A stretch of 25,455 nt of DNA from Treponema sp. (GCA_031258505.1 JAIRMT010000097.1:1-25455); one strand, 5' to 3'; shown: positions 1 through 7,040, counted from the stretch's first letter. Numbers and translations are program-made. The notes: generated by a model from the letters alone, not told the origin.

Positions 1-443
1 TTGACGCTGCGCGTCCGCAGGTCAAGCAGTTCCGCGATGAAGAAGCCGGACTCGGCCTTGCCCAGAATGTCCACGCCCACCATGCCGAGTTCCCGGCGCA
101 GTTCCGCGCCCTGCCGGAATTCCACCGCCACCGTATGCTTCGCGGGGTCGAAGGCTTCCGCGGGGCTGGCGAACACGCCCTTGATGTGTATCGAGGCGTT
201 GTACCATCCCGTGTTCACCGAGAACCCGTCGCAGAGCCGGTAAACCATTTCCTTGTGGAACAAGTCCACCGCGTGTTCCATTGTCGCCGCATTGGTGTCC
301 GCGCCGCCGCGCTCCACCGCGGACTCGCAGATTTCCCGCACGGAAAGGGACCGCTCCGCGCTGACCCGCGCCGTGAGACTATTCGGGTCGTCTGTCAGCA
401 GGTTCTCGTAGAGCGACGCCTTAATCGTATGTAATACCGCCAT
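1..443 (-). CDS. HU-like DNA-binding domain protein with Ig-like tail (3' end cut by window)
   Basis: Read on the minus strand from an ATG at 443, the frame stays open for 147 codons to the window edge, so the C-terminus is missing. The start is fixed by an AGGAGA Shine-Dalgarno about 5 nt upstream. The N-terminus MAVLHTIKASLYENLLTDDP, the block with RSLSVREICESAVERGGAD (about residues 33-52), and the stretch with MEHAVDLFHKEM and LCDGFSVNTGW match my memory of the HU-like/DUF4469 'DNA-binding domain-containing' family common in Bacteroidetes and treponemes. In that family an HU/IHF-type fold is followed by an Ig-like C-terminal domain. The visible part around residues 80-147 (IKGVF, VEFRQGAELR, GVDILG) would be the start of that second half. 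A DNA-architectural role is inferred from the fold only. It lies downstream of a sigma/anti-sigma pair but has its own promoter. Confidence 0.75.
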   Translation of the reverse strand, partial: MAVLHTIKASLYENLLTDDPNSLTARVSAERSLSVREICESAVERGGADTNAATMEHAVDLFHKEMVYRLCDGFSVNTGWYNASIHIKGVFASPAEAFDPAKHTVAVEFRQGAELRRELGMVGVDILGKAESGFFIAELLDLRTRSV

Positions 444-460
444 AATTTCTCCTATTGTCT

Positions 461-489
461 ATTATTGTCTATTTGTCTGTTTATTTCAA
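461..489 (-). promoter_or_regulatory. sigma-70-type promoter of the HU-like gene
   Basis: On the minus strand TTGAAA (489-484) and AATAAT (466-461) are separated by exactly 17 nt. The predicted start near 454 leaves a leader of about 11 nt that includes the AGGAGA ribosome site. Just upstream (494-512) a 6-bp stem CGCGTT/AACGCG could be a weak hairpin ending the preceding operon, but no T-run follows it. Confidence 0.5.
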
Positions 490-592
490 TCCACGCGTTC
501 ACATGAAACGCGACAGCGCCCTTACCTTAAGCCTTGTCCCGCGGGTCTGGTAGAATTGCGCGCCGGGCTTTGGAACATACAGTCTCCTAAAG

Positions 593-1030
593 TTATCCAG
601 AATGGGAGGAGTTTTCTTCGTCTGTTGTAACTATTTTGCAATGGCAGAATTGCGTCCCACAGCAGACCTTTATGCCTACTTTGGAGAGAAGGCAGGAACC
701 GGTTGCCAGGGTAGTTAAGTAGTTGGCGGAAAAGAGAAACAGGAACGCGCAGCAGGCCGCCACTGCCCCGCGCACTGCCCGGCGGGTAAACCGGTGTTGC
801 CACGCATGGTTAGCTTGAGTGTTCCGGCGCCTCCATGCGGCGCGGGCGCGAATCGTCCGGGCGGCGGCGTCCAACGCTTCACCGTTTAGCTTTGGCGGGG
901 AACAGCCATCCAGCGCGTACAACTCGTCTATCCAGCGGTCAATACAATCGGGGTCTATATCCTCCGCGTCTTTCTTTAATTCCAATTCGATATGCGCGAT
1001 AAGGGAATTCTTCATATCTTGTTTTGCCAT
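593..1030 (-). CDS. small single-TM Cys-rich protein, candidate anti-sigma factor
   Basis: 145 residues from the ATG at 1030. That start is preceded by an AAGGA-type ribosome site, whereas the longer frame up to 1108 would overlap the sigma gene and has no ribosome site. Residues 1-80 are a charged, probably cytoplasmic domain. Residues about 87-109 form one membrane helix preceded by Arg residues. The short C-terminus that follows has five Cys (113, 123, 124, 129, 131) and one His (130). I recognise no named domain. The layout (cytoplasmic N-domain, one TM, short exported tail) and position 46 nt after an ECF sigma gene are typical of membrane anti-sigma factors, so that role is inferred from context. 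The Cys cluster could sense metal or redox state. It could equally be an unrelated small membrane protein. Confidence 0.6.
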   Translation of the reverse strand: MAKQDMKNSLIAHIELELKKDAEDIDPDCIDRWIDELYALDGCSPPKLNGEALDAAARTIRARAAWRRRNTQANHAWQHRFTRRAVRGAVAACCAFLFLFSANYLTTLATGSCLLSKVGIKVCCGTQFCHCKIVTTDEENSSHSG

Positions 1031-1076
1031 TATCCGTCCTTCATAGTATAACTCACTGTTTTTGTGAAAAGTTGCA

Positions 1077-1661
1077 TCAAACCCAATCCGCCAGCAATTC
1101 CCGGACAAGGAGGCTTACCTTTTGCCGCAGTCTGCTGACCCGCGACTTCGCCGCGCTTAAACTGATGTTGAGCCGGGCCGCTACTTCTTTGAGCGGCTGT
1201 TTTTGCCGGATGGCAAGTTCCAGAATTTGCCCATCCTTTGGGTTAAGGCGCTTCAGGCGCTTCCCGATTTCGACAGCAGCGTGGGCTAAAGCCTTTTCTT
1301 CCGCAATCTGCTCCGCCTCGCTTTTTATGCTGTTCCCGGCAGCAATAAGGTCAAGAGGCGATTCTTCGTCCCCATCTTCGGATGCAAGGAAGGGTACGGC
1401 AAATTTGGCGCGTTCCTTCCGCTGGGAAGCGGCATACTGTTTGGAAACATTACTCGCGGTTTTATAGAGCCAGCCGCCGAGCTTGTCATAGTCGTGGAGC
1501 TTGTCCATATTCTCGTACAGGATAAGGAAAATATCCTGAGTACAATCCTCGGCGGAACTCATATCGCCGCCCAGCGCGTAACAGCAGAATTTGAGTATCT
1601 TTTCGTAGTGCTGGTTTACTATGCCGTTAAACGCGGCTTCCTGTTCGGCGCTGGGTTCCAT
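1077..1661 (-). CDS. ECF-type RNA polymerase sigma factor
   Basis: 194 residues. Region 2 spans about residues 12-83, with the conserved run SSAEDCTQDIFLILYENM and the -10-binding segment LGGWLYKTASNVSKQY. Region 4 spans about 130-187 and includes a helix-turn-helix (PLKEVAARLNISLSAAKSRV). A linker rich in acidic residues joins them, and region 3 is absent, as is usual for ECF factors. The gene begins 12 nt after the ATPase gene and is followed by a small TM protein, so it is probably co-transcribed with the ABC transporter and controlled by that neighbour. The ECF subgroup cannot be named by eye. A natural expectation is that it controls its own transporter operon in response to an envelope or metal signal, which is inference. 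Confidence 0.9.
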   Translation of the reverse strand: MEPSAEQEAAFNGIVNQHYEKILKFCCYALGGDMSSAEDCTQDIFLILYENMDKLHDYDKLGGWLYKTASNVSKQYAASQRKERAKFAVPFLASEDGDEESPLDLIAAGNSIKSEAEQIAEEKALAHAAVEIGKRLKRLNPKDGQILELAIRQKQPLKEVAARLNISLSAAKSRVSRLRQKVSLLVRELLADWV

Positions 1662-1673
1662 AGCATCCTGTGG

Positions 1674-2351
1674 TCAGGCGGCGTGGGGCGAAAGATTCCC
1701 CGCATCCATTGAATAGGTTTTGTTACCGTATTCCAGCGTATCAAGCTCATGGGTAACGATGAGTACCGCTGTTCCCTCTTCGGCGATACGGCTGAAAAGC
1801 CGCATGATATCCGCTGTAGTTTCGGCGTCAAGGTCGCCGGTAGGCTCATCAGCAATGAGGATGCGGGGCTGGTTGATAAGGGAACGGGCAATGGCTGCCC
1901 GCCGCATCTCGCCGCCGGACATTTCTTTGGGATAAGAAGCGGCCAGGTGGCTTATCCCCACTTTTTCAAGCAGGATAAAAGCTCTTCCCTCCACATCACC
2001 CTCCCGCTTAAAAAGAAACCAGGGGATGCACACATTGTCAATGATCGTAAAGTTCGAGAGAAGGCTTTGCCCCTGGGGAACGTAGCCTATTTTTTCGTTG
2101 CGGAGGAAGGATATTTCTTTGTCGTTCAGGCGGTGAATATCATGCCCTTCAAAGAAAACCGACCCCTGGGTTGGTTTGAGCAGTCCCGCTCCCATGTTGA
2201 GGAGAGTAGTTTTTCCGCTCCCCGACCGGCCAATAATGCTGATGAATTCCCCCGGTTCAATGGAAAGACTGACGCGGTTTACCGCGTTAAACGCCCGTCC
2301 TCCCCGCTGGTATTCTTTGCTCAATTCCTTAAATTCAAGGAGTCCCATCAT
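1674..2351 (-). CDS. ABC transporter ATP-binding protein (MacB/LolD type)
   Basis: 225 residues with a complete nucleotide-binding domain: Walker A GRSGSGKTT at residues 41-49, a Q-loop (GYVPQGQSLL), signature SGGEMRR, Walker B ILIADEPTGDLD and the switch His in VTHELD. The TGDLD form and the short C-terminus place it in the MacB/LolD group that pairs with FtsX-fold permeases rather than in importers. The start overlaps the stop of permease B (ATGA), so the two are translationally coupled. A second in-frame ATG lies at 2348. It is expected to energise the two permeases encoded just upstream, and a mechanotransmission role rather than bulk transport is typical for this family. The substrate is not shown by the sequence. 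Confidence 0.92.
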   Translation of the reverse strand: MMGLLEFKELSKEYQRGGRAFNAVNRVSLSIEPGEFISIIGRSGSGKTTLLNMGAGLLKPTQGSVFFEGHDIHRLNDKEISFLRNEKIGYVPQGQSLLSNFTIIDNVCIPWFLFKREGDVEGRAFILLEKVGISHLAASYPKEMSGGEMRRAAIARSLINQPRILIADEPTGDLDAETTADIMRLFSRIAEEGTAVLIVTHELDTLEYGNKTYSMDAGNLSPHAA

Positions 2352-3565
2352 TCTCCCTCCCGCATGGTAAAATAGGTTTCCGCCCCGCTAATGCGAAGCG
2401 CTGCATAAAGCGAAGCCAGAGGCCCCGCCAGAACTGAAAGGAAAAGGCTCCCCGCGAGAAGCGGCACGATGTTGAGAAGCGGCGCGTCCAAGTAGGGCAG
2501 TTCCAGCCGCTCGCTGATCAGGGTGCTGAAGGGGAAAACCACGAGGCTTGCCAGAACGATCCCCGCCGCACTGCCCGCAAGTCCGGCAAGGGATGATTCC
2601 CCCAATACAATGGCGACAAGTTTTTTCCGCGTAGCTCCAAGAATACGCAGCAAGGCGAATTCCTTCTTCCGTTCATGGATGGAACCGGAAAACACCGCCG
2701 CCAATATGATGACCGCCAAAACCCAGAGTGCGGCGGAGAAAAGACGAATATACGCTACTAGTCCGGCAAGAGACGCGGAAATGCGGGAAAAGATGCTTTG
2801 TGAAACAACGACATCCACCCCGGCATTTTCTCTCCGTATGGTTTGGGCAAGCTGCAACAGAGAAGCGGAGGGGTCGCTTTTTACCAAGATCGCAGAAACA
2901 GCTCCCCGTTGCATCTCCTTTTCCTGTACCGTCAAAAAGTCATACTCCGCGCGGGCGCGTCCGACAAGGAGCCGCATGGTATTCATAGTCATAAAAATCG
3001 ACGTGTCCAGTCCGCTTGCGCTTCCTGAAAGCCGCGCCGCTACTGGATACTGGTGTCCGATAAGCATGATGGTATTGTCGCTGCGGACGGCGATCCGGCT
3101 GCCAACTACAAGCTGCCCGTCTTTCACGGCTTCGCGGTACTTTTCCGCAATCCATGGCTGAACAACAAAATCCGTTGCCGGGTCATAAGCGATAAGCTGG
3201 ACCATAGCGTCACAGCACTTTTCCGCCAGGGATGTAAGAAAAAACTGGGGCGAGGCGCAGGCTATGCCGTTGGTTCCAGCAATCTTATCAACAACATCGG
3301 CGTCAAAATAAAAATAGTTGGTTCCGCCCCGGAGCAGGAGCGACTGCGCCTGTGCGGATGTCCCCTTGGGAACAACCATCAGATCCGCGCCAAAACGCTT
3401 GGTCATGGCATCCAGACCCCGGCTGAGGTTGAGGGTAAGGATGGAGCCTCCGAACAGGGTAAAGGCAAGGATACTTACCACTACTGCGAGACATGCAGTA
3501 CGAACGGGGCGGGCCTTGAGGTTTTTCAGGGACAATGCCCCAGTGTCTAATTTGTATCTCATCAT
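2348..3565 (-). CDS. FtsX/MacB-fold ABC permease, paralogue B
   Basis: 405 residues from the ATG at 3565, chosen over an upstream ATG (3607) because AAGGA sits 7 nt before it and because the start then aligns with paralogue A. The architecture is one N-terminal TM (about 22-45), a large periplasmic MacB-type domain (about 46-280), then three C-terminal TM helices with the cytoplasmic HERKKEFALLRILGATRKKL loop diagnostic of FtsX permeases. The periplasmic domain carries RFGADLMVVPKG and, around residues 104-130, SPQFFLTSL followed by a Cys-Cys pair (117-118) and VQLIAYDP. I recall this combination from the permease pair linked to P19/FTR1 iron uptake systems in Campylobacter and Treponema. The substrate is therefore suggested, not shown. 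Confidence 0.88.
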   Translation of the reverse strand: MMRYKLDTGALSLKNLKARPVRTACLAVVVSILAFTLFGGSILTLNLSRGLDAMTKRFGADLMVVPKGTSAQAQSLLLRGGTNYFYFDADVVDKIAGTNGIACASPQFFLTSLAEKCCDAMVQLIAYDPATDFVVQPWIAEKYREAVKDGQLVVGSRIAVRSDNTIMLIGHQYPVAARLSGSASGLDTSIFMTMNTMRLLVGRARAEYDFLTVQEKEMQRGAVSAILVKSDPSASLLQLAQTIRRENAGVDVVVSQSIFSRISASLAGLVAYIRLFSAALWVLAVIILAAVFSGSIHERKKEFALLRILGATRKKLVAIVLGESSLAGLAGSAAGIVLASLVVFPFSTLISERLELPYLDAPLLNIVPLLAGSLFLSVLAGPLASLYAALRISGAETYFTMREGE

Positions 3566-3644
3566 AATCACTTCCTTGAATCTAGTATTGCCAAAATGGT
3601 ATGACAAGGAAGACGTCGTTTGTCAATATTGTTAGCTTTAGCTA

Positions 3645-4856
3645 TCATTCTCCCTCCCGCATGGTAAAATAAGTTTCCGCTCTGCTGATCCGGAACGCCG
3701 AATACAGCGAGGCGAGCGGCCCAACGAGGACCGAGAGGAAGAGGCTCCCGGCAATCAGGGGGATAATTTTGAAAAGCGGCGCATCCAGATAGGGCAGTTC
3801 CAGCCGTTCGCTAATCAGGGTACTGAAGGGGAAGACCACGAGGCTTGCCAGAACGATCCCCGCTATGCCGCCCCCAAGACCGGCAAGGGACGATTCCCCT
3901 AGCACGATGGCGATAAGTCTTTTCCGGGTGGCTCCGAGTATACGCAGCAGGGCGAATTCCTTTTTCCGTTCATGGATAGAACCGGAGAACACCGCCGCCA
4001 GAACCATGACCGCCAGTATCCAGAGGGCGGCGGAGAAAATATGTATATAGGAAACAAGGCCAGAGAGCGTAGCGGCGAGGGTGGAAAATATCCCCTGCGA
4101 AACCAGCACATCTACGCCTTCATTTTGTTTCCGTATATCATAGGCAACCAGCGAGGGGGTTTTTGACAGATCGGTTTTGACTAAAACTGCGGAGATTACT
4201 CCGTCTCCGTATATGTCCGACAAAAAATTGTACTTTTCCTCGTGCGCTTGGTCGATAAGCTGGCGCATGGTATTCATGGTCATAAAGATCGATGTGTCAA
4301 AACCGCTGGCGCTGCTTGAAAGCCGGGCGGCTACCGGGTATTCATGGTTGAAAAGCTGAATGGCGCCATTGGAACGGAGCGAGATCCGGCTGCCAACCAC
4401 AACCTGCCCGTCTTCTACAGCGCCGCTGTACTTTTCCGCGATCCATGGCTGGACGGCAAAATCTGTTGCCGGGTCGTAGGCGATAAGCTGTATGGCGGCG
4501 TCGCAACATTCCGTAGAAAGGGATGCAAGAAAAAATTGGGGTGAGGCGCATGCTATGCCCTCCATCTGCGCGATCTTACCGGCAATATTAGCATTGAAGT
4601 AGAAATAACTGGTTCCTCCCCGAAGCAGCAGGGCTTGCGCCTCTTCGGAGGCTCCTGCGGGAACCACCATCAGGTCCGCGCCGAAACGTTTGGTCATGGT
4701 ATCCAGGCCCTGACGGAGGTTCAGGGTGAGGATAGAGCCTCCGAACAGGGTAAAAGCCAGGATTGCAACAACAAGTACCAGACATACCGTCCTGACAGGC
4801 TTTGCCCTGAGGTTTTTCAGCGAGAGCGCACTGGTGTTTAAGCTTGTTTTTTTCAT
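3645..4856 (-). CDS. FtsX/MacB-fold ABC permease, paralogue A
   Basis: 403 residues from the ATG at 4856, which has AAGGAG 6 nt upstream. The ATG at 4913 has no ribosome site and would add residues unlike the paralogue. Domain order is identical to paralogue B: an N-terminal TM, a periplasmic domain with RFGADLMVVP, and a Cys-Cys pair at the same positions (117-118). Three C-terminal TM helices follow, with HERKKEFALLRILGATRKRL. Long blocks are identical between the two proteins, while the middle (about 210-250) has drifted. This fits a tandem duplication that now forms a heterodimer. It is the first gene of the minus-strand operon and is separated from paralogue B by 79 nt. I found no convincing promoter upstream: a TTGACA lies at 4925-4920, but its -10 partner is poor. 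Confidence 0.88.
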   Translation of the reverse strand: MKKTSLNTSALSLKNLRAKPVRTVCLVLVVAILAFTLFGGSILTLNLRQGLDTMTKRFGADLMVVPAGASEEAQALLLRGGTSYFYFNANIAGKIAQMEGIACASPQFFLASLSTECCDAAIQLIAYDPATDFAVQPWIAEKYSGAVEDGQVVVGSRISLRSNGAIQLFNHEYPVAARLSSSASGFDTSIFMTMNTMRQLIDQAHEEKYNFLSDIYGDGVISAVLVKTDLSKTPSLVAYDIRKQNEGVDVLVSQGIFSTLAATLSGLVSYIHIFSAALWILAVMVLAAVFSGSIHERKKEFALLRILGATRKRLIAIVLGESSLAGLGGGIAGIVLASLVVFPFSTLISERLELPYLDAPLFKIIPLIAGSLFLSVLVGPLASLYSAFRISRAETYFTMREGE

Positions 4857-4962
4857 CAACAACTCCTTGTCAAATATATTCGATAAATTTACTAGGAATT
4901 CAGGGGTAAACATAATCTTTTGTCAAGAGGACGGTTTGGTTTTTATGCTCTTGTTACGTTGA

Positions 4963-5151
4963 TTTGGGTATTACCGCCGAGAGTCTTTTTCTGTTGCAAA
5001 AATCCGCACCCTTACGCTGGAGGCTATGCCCGATACTGGCGCATGGACATTGGTTATTAACGAGGAGATTTGGCAAAAGCTGGGCCCTGCCATCGTGGAA
5101 ATGGTAAGGTCCAGCCTCGCCGACGGCTCCTCCACAGACTTAGGGATGCTT
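4963..5151 (+). pseudogene. remnant of a clan AA (retropepsin-like) aspartic protease
   Basis: In the plus-strand frame that follows a TGA at 4960, the translation contains AKIRTLTLEAMPDTGAWTLV and then INEEIWQKLG, and ADGSSTDL. This resembles small clan AA aspartic proteases, whose active site is the D-T-G triplet followed by a hydrophobic strand and a later ADG motif. Only about 60 residues survive. There is no usable start upstream of the TGA, and resemblance stops at about 5145, just before a palindromic repeat at 5152. The rest of the fold is missing, so this is a broken copy. In treponemes such genes occur as small stand-alone proteases, sometimes in pairs resembling addiction modules (from memory). 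Confidence 0.55.
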
Positions 5152-5178
5152 GTACTGCGGTGTCAGACACCACAGTAC
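5152..5178. repeat. palindromic copy of a dispersed repeat
   Basis: Thirteen-base arms GTACTGCGGTGTC and GACACCACAGTAC flank a single central A, with one mismatch. Read on the minus strand it contains TGGTGTCTGACACCGCAG, which matches units at 6736-6783 and 7001-7018. It lies exactly where the protease remnant stops resembling its family, and 25 nt from the lysA stop codon. Confidence 0.6.
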
Positions 5179-5202
5179 CCAAACATCCGCGCTGGGCCAG
5201 GG

Positions 5203-6471
5203 CTAACACGGGTCAAAACGTTTCAGCGCGGCCAAGTCCAGCGTGGCAAAATAATCCTCTGGGGTTTCGCTCCGCCGGATAGGTATGATAGAAGCGTCGC
5301 TCCGTAGGAGCAGTTCGCCGCAGCGGAGCTTGCCGTTATAGTTAAAGCCCATGGCTCTGCCGTGCGCCCCGGCGTCGTGGATAAGCACGAAGTCGCCAAT
5401 ATCGATTGGAGGCAGCCGGCGCTGTATGGCGAATTTGTCGTTGTTTTCGCAGAGACTGCCAACCACGTCGTAAGTTTCCGTGGCCGGTGCGTTTTCCTTG
5501 CCCGATACGCTGATGTGATGATACGCGCCATAGAGTGCGGGACGCATGAGGTCGGCCATGCAGGAATCAAGGCCGATGTATTCTCGATAGATGCTTTTCC
5601 GGTGAATCGCCGTTGTTACCAGCCAACCATAAGGGCCAGTTACCACGCGCCCCCATTCAGTGTGAATGCCCAGCGGGTCAAGGCCCGCTGGCGCAATGAT
5701 TTCGTCGTAGACCTTTTTGACGCCAGCGGCAAGCGTCTCGTAATCAAGCGCCTCGTCTTCAGGCCGGTAGGGAATGCCCACGCCGCCACCCAAGTTCACG
5801 AACTCAAGGCGCACGCTGGTCTTGTCCCGTATCTCAACCGCAAGCTCAAAGAGGATACGCGCCGTTTCAATGTGGTAATCAAGGTTGAGTTCATTCGATG
5901 CAACCATTGTATGTAACGCGAAACGCCGGACGCCTTTTGCCTTGAGCTGTTTAAACCCTTCTATTATTTGCTCACGGGTGAAGCCATACTTTGCCTCCTC
6001 TGGCTTGCCGATGATGGCATTGCCGCCCTTGAGAGGTCCTGGGTTATAGCGGCAGGAAATCAGCTCAGGTATCCCTGCGTTTTGCTCAAGAAACTCAATG
6101 TGGCTGAGGTCGTCGAGGTTAATGACTGCGCCTAGTTCCCGCGCTTTTTGGTACTCATGCGCCGGGGTTTCGTTTGACGTGAACATCACGGCCTCGCCTT
6201 TAATGCCGGCAAGGTCTGCCAGAAGCAGTTCTGGAAGGCTGGCGCAATCCGCGCCAAAGCCCTCGTTAGCCAGAATCTTCAAAATAAATGGATTGGGCAG
6301 GGCTTTCACCGCGAAGTGTTGCAGATACGCTGGAAATACCGAGAATGCCCGCGTGATACGGCGAGCATTCTCGCGTATTGCCGCTTCGTCGTAAAGATAG
6401 AACGGCGTCGGATAACGACTAACAAGCTCCGCTAACTGCGCCTTACTTAAAGGAAACTGTTTAATACTCAT
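5203..6471 (-). CDS. lysA: diaminopimelate decarboxylase (PLP-dependent, fold type III)
   Basis: 422 residues. Catalyses the last step of lysine synthesis, meso-diaminopimelate to L-lysine plus CO2. The PLP-binding Lys is K56 in HFAVKALPNP. The phosphate-binding Gly loop is LGGGVGIPY (227-235). The active-site Cys from the partner subunit lies in GSLCENND (C341). HDAGAHGRAMGFNYNG (365-380) and the C-terminal ETPEDYFATLD are further family marks. Length is normal. The start ATG has no ribosome site, but a -10 box lies 5 nt upstream, so the mRNA is probably leaderless. A related ornithine/arginine decarboxylase is less likely given the ETPEDYFATLD ending. It stands alone and is not in an operon with other dap genes. 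Confidence 0.88.
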   Translation of the reverse strand: MSIKQFPLSKAQLAELVSRYPTPFYLYDEAAIRENARRITRAFSVFPAYLQHFAVKALPNPFILKILANEGFGADCASLPELLLADLAGIKGEAVMFTSNETPAHEYQKARELGAVINLDDLSHIEFLEQNAGIPELISCRYNPGPLKGGNAIIGKPEEAKYGFTREQIIEGFKQLKAKGVRRFALHTMVASNELNLDYHIETARILFELAVEIRDKTSVRLEFVNLGGGVGIPYRPEDEALDYETLAAGVKKVYDEIIAPAGLDPLGIHTEWGRVVTGPYGWLVTTAIHRKSIYREYIGLDSCMADLMRPALYGAYHHISVSGKENAPATETYDVVGSLCENNDKFAIQRRLPPIDIGDFVLIHDAGAHGRAMGFNYNGKLRCGELLLRSDASIIPIRRSETPEDYFATLDLAALKRFDPC

Positions 6472-6476
6472 GCCGC

Positions 6477-6506
6477 ACTATACCATTGCAGCTTGCATGA
6501 CAACAA
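6477..6506 (-). promoter_or_regulatory. lysA promoter, predicted leaderless
   Basis: On the minus strand TTGTTG (6506-6501) and TATAGT (6482-6477) are spaced by 18 nt, and TATAGT ends 5 nt before the lysA ATG. It lies inside the duplicated matE 5' fragment and overlaps, on the other strand, the duplicated copy of the matE promoter (6497-6524). Confidence 0.5.
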
Positions 6507-6627
6507 GTTCGGTAGTGATATACTGGTTTGCATGAAAGATACACGCGACAAGTTTATGGTTATGACGGAAACACCGGTGGAACAGCTTGTGTCCCGGCTG
6601 GCCGGACCACCTATCATGATTATGCTG
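6481..6627 (+). pseudogene. duplicated 5' fragment of matE (promoter plus first codons)
   Basis: These 147 bases match 7025-7171 with five differences by my count, at a constant offset of 544. The copy includes the promoter elements (6497-6502 and 6519-6524), the ATG at 6532 and about 32 codons. It then joins abruptly to an inverted piece of lysA, so no MATE protein can be made. A hybrid frame runs on to 6720 but encodes nothing recognisable after the junction. Confidence 0.88.
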
Positions 6628-6736
6628 GCTTTCACCGCGAAGTGTTGCCGGTACGCTGGACACACCGAGAATGTCCGCATGGTACGACGAACATTCTCGC
6701 GTATTGCCGCTTCGTCGTAGAGATAAAACGGCGTCG
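6627..6736 (-). pseudogene. duplicated 5' fragment of lysA
   Basis: These 110 bases match 6301-6410 inside lysA at an offset of 326, with about 11 differences by my count. The minus-strand reading is YDEAAIRENVRRTMRTFSV and then QHFAVKA, including the PLP-Lys equivalent. It lacks the lysA start codon side (replaced by a 24-bp tandem repeat at 6736) and the rest of the gene. It is more diverged than the adjoining matE fragment, so it is older, or derived from another lysA-like gene. Confidence 0.82.
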
Positions 6737-6783
6737 TGTATGGTGTCTGGCGCCGCAGCGTGTATGGTGTCTGACCCCACAGC
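6736..6783. repeat. two tandem 24-bp units of the dispersed repeat
   Basis: Units at 6736-6759 and 6760-6783 begin GTGTATGGTGTCTG and end CCGCAGC or CCACAGC. They share the core TGGTGTCTG...CAG with the palindrome at 5152-5178 and with the unit at 7001-7028. They sit at the broken end of the lysA fragment. Confidence 0.65.
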
Positions 6784-7000
6784 GTGTACTAAACTTGATA
6801 CTCCCGATACGTCTGCAACATACACGGCTTCATTAACCCGCTCCATAAAATGAGGCTCATACTCGCCCGCGTGTGAGACACACACTCGCCCACGTGTGAG
6901 GCTCGCCACTGACTAAGAACGCCCTTATACCAAGGCAGGTATGAGGGCGTTCACCAAGGGGAAAAACTGTGGGGCAAGTTTAGAGCGTGTAAGCGTGTGT
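6784..7000. other. non-coding stretch with short repeats and a strong hairpin
   Basis: I see no gene here. ACTCGCCC(G/A)CGTGTGAG occurs twice (about 6861-6900). At 6917-6952 the arms GAACGCCCTTATACC and GGTATGAGGGCGTTC form a 15-bp stem with one G-T type mismatch and a 6-nt loop. No T-run follows, so it is not a classical terminator on either strand. Confidence 0.55.
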
Positions 7001-7028
7001 TATGGTGTCTGGTACTGCGGCGTGTACC
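7001..7028. repeat. further unit of the dispersed repeat
   Basis: TATGGTGTCTGGTACTGCGG followed by CGTGTACC. It ends at the point where the matE 5' duplication (7025-7171 versus 6481-6627) begins, which suggests the repeat took part in the rearrangement. Confidence 0.55.
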
Positions 7029-7040
7029 ATTGCAGCTTGC

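Noticed and set aside
5026..5307. 93-codon plus frame containing the protease remnant as an intact gene
   Set aside because: Only the first 40 codons resemble the protease family. The rest is repeat and antisense of lysA, and there is no ribosome site.
6472..6510. Lysine riboswitch upstream of lysA
   Set aside because: The predicted leader is zero to a few nucleotides, and no riboswitch-like structure or terminator lies upstream.
6478..6909. 143-codon minus-strand frame through the duplicated fragments
   Set aside because: It reads across the lysA fragment and the antisense of the matE fragment and repeats, so it is a product of the rearrangement and not a gene.
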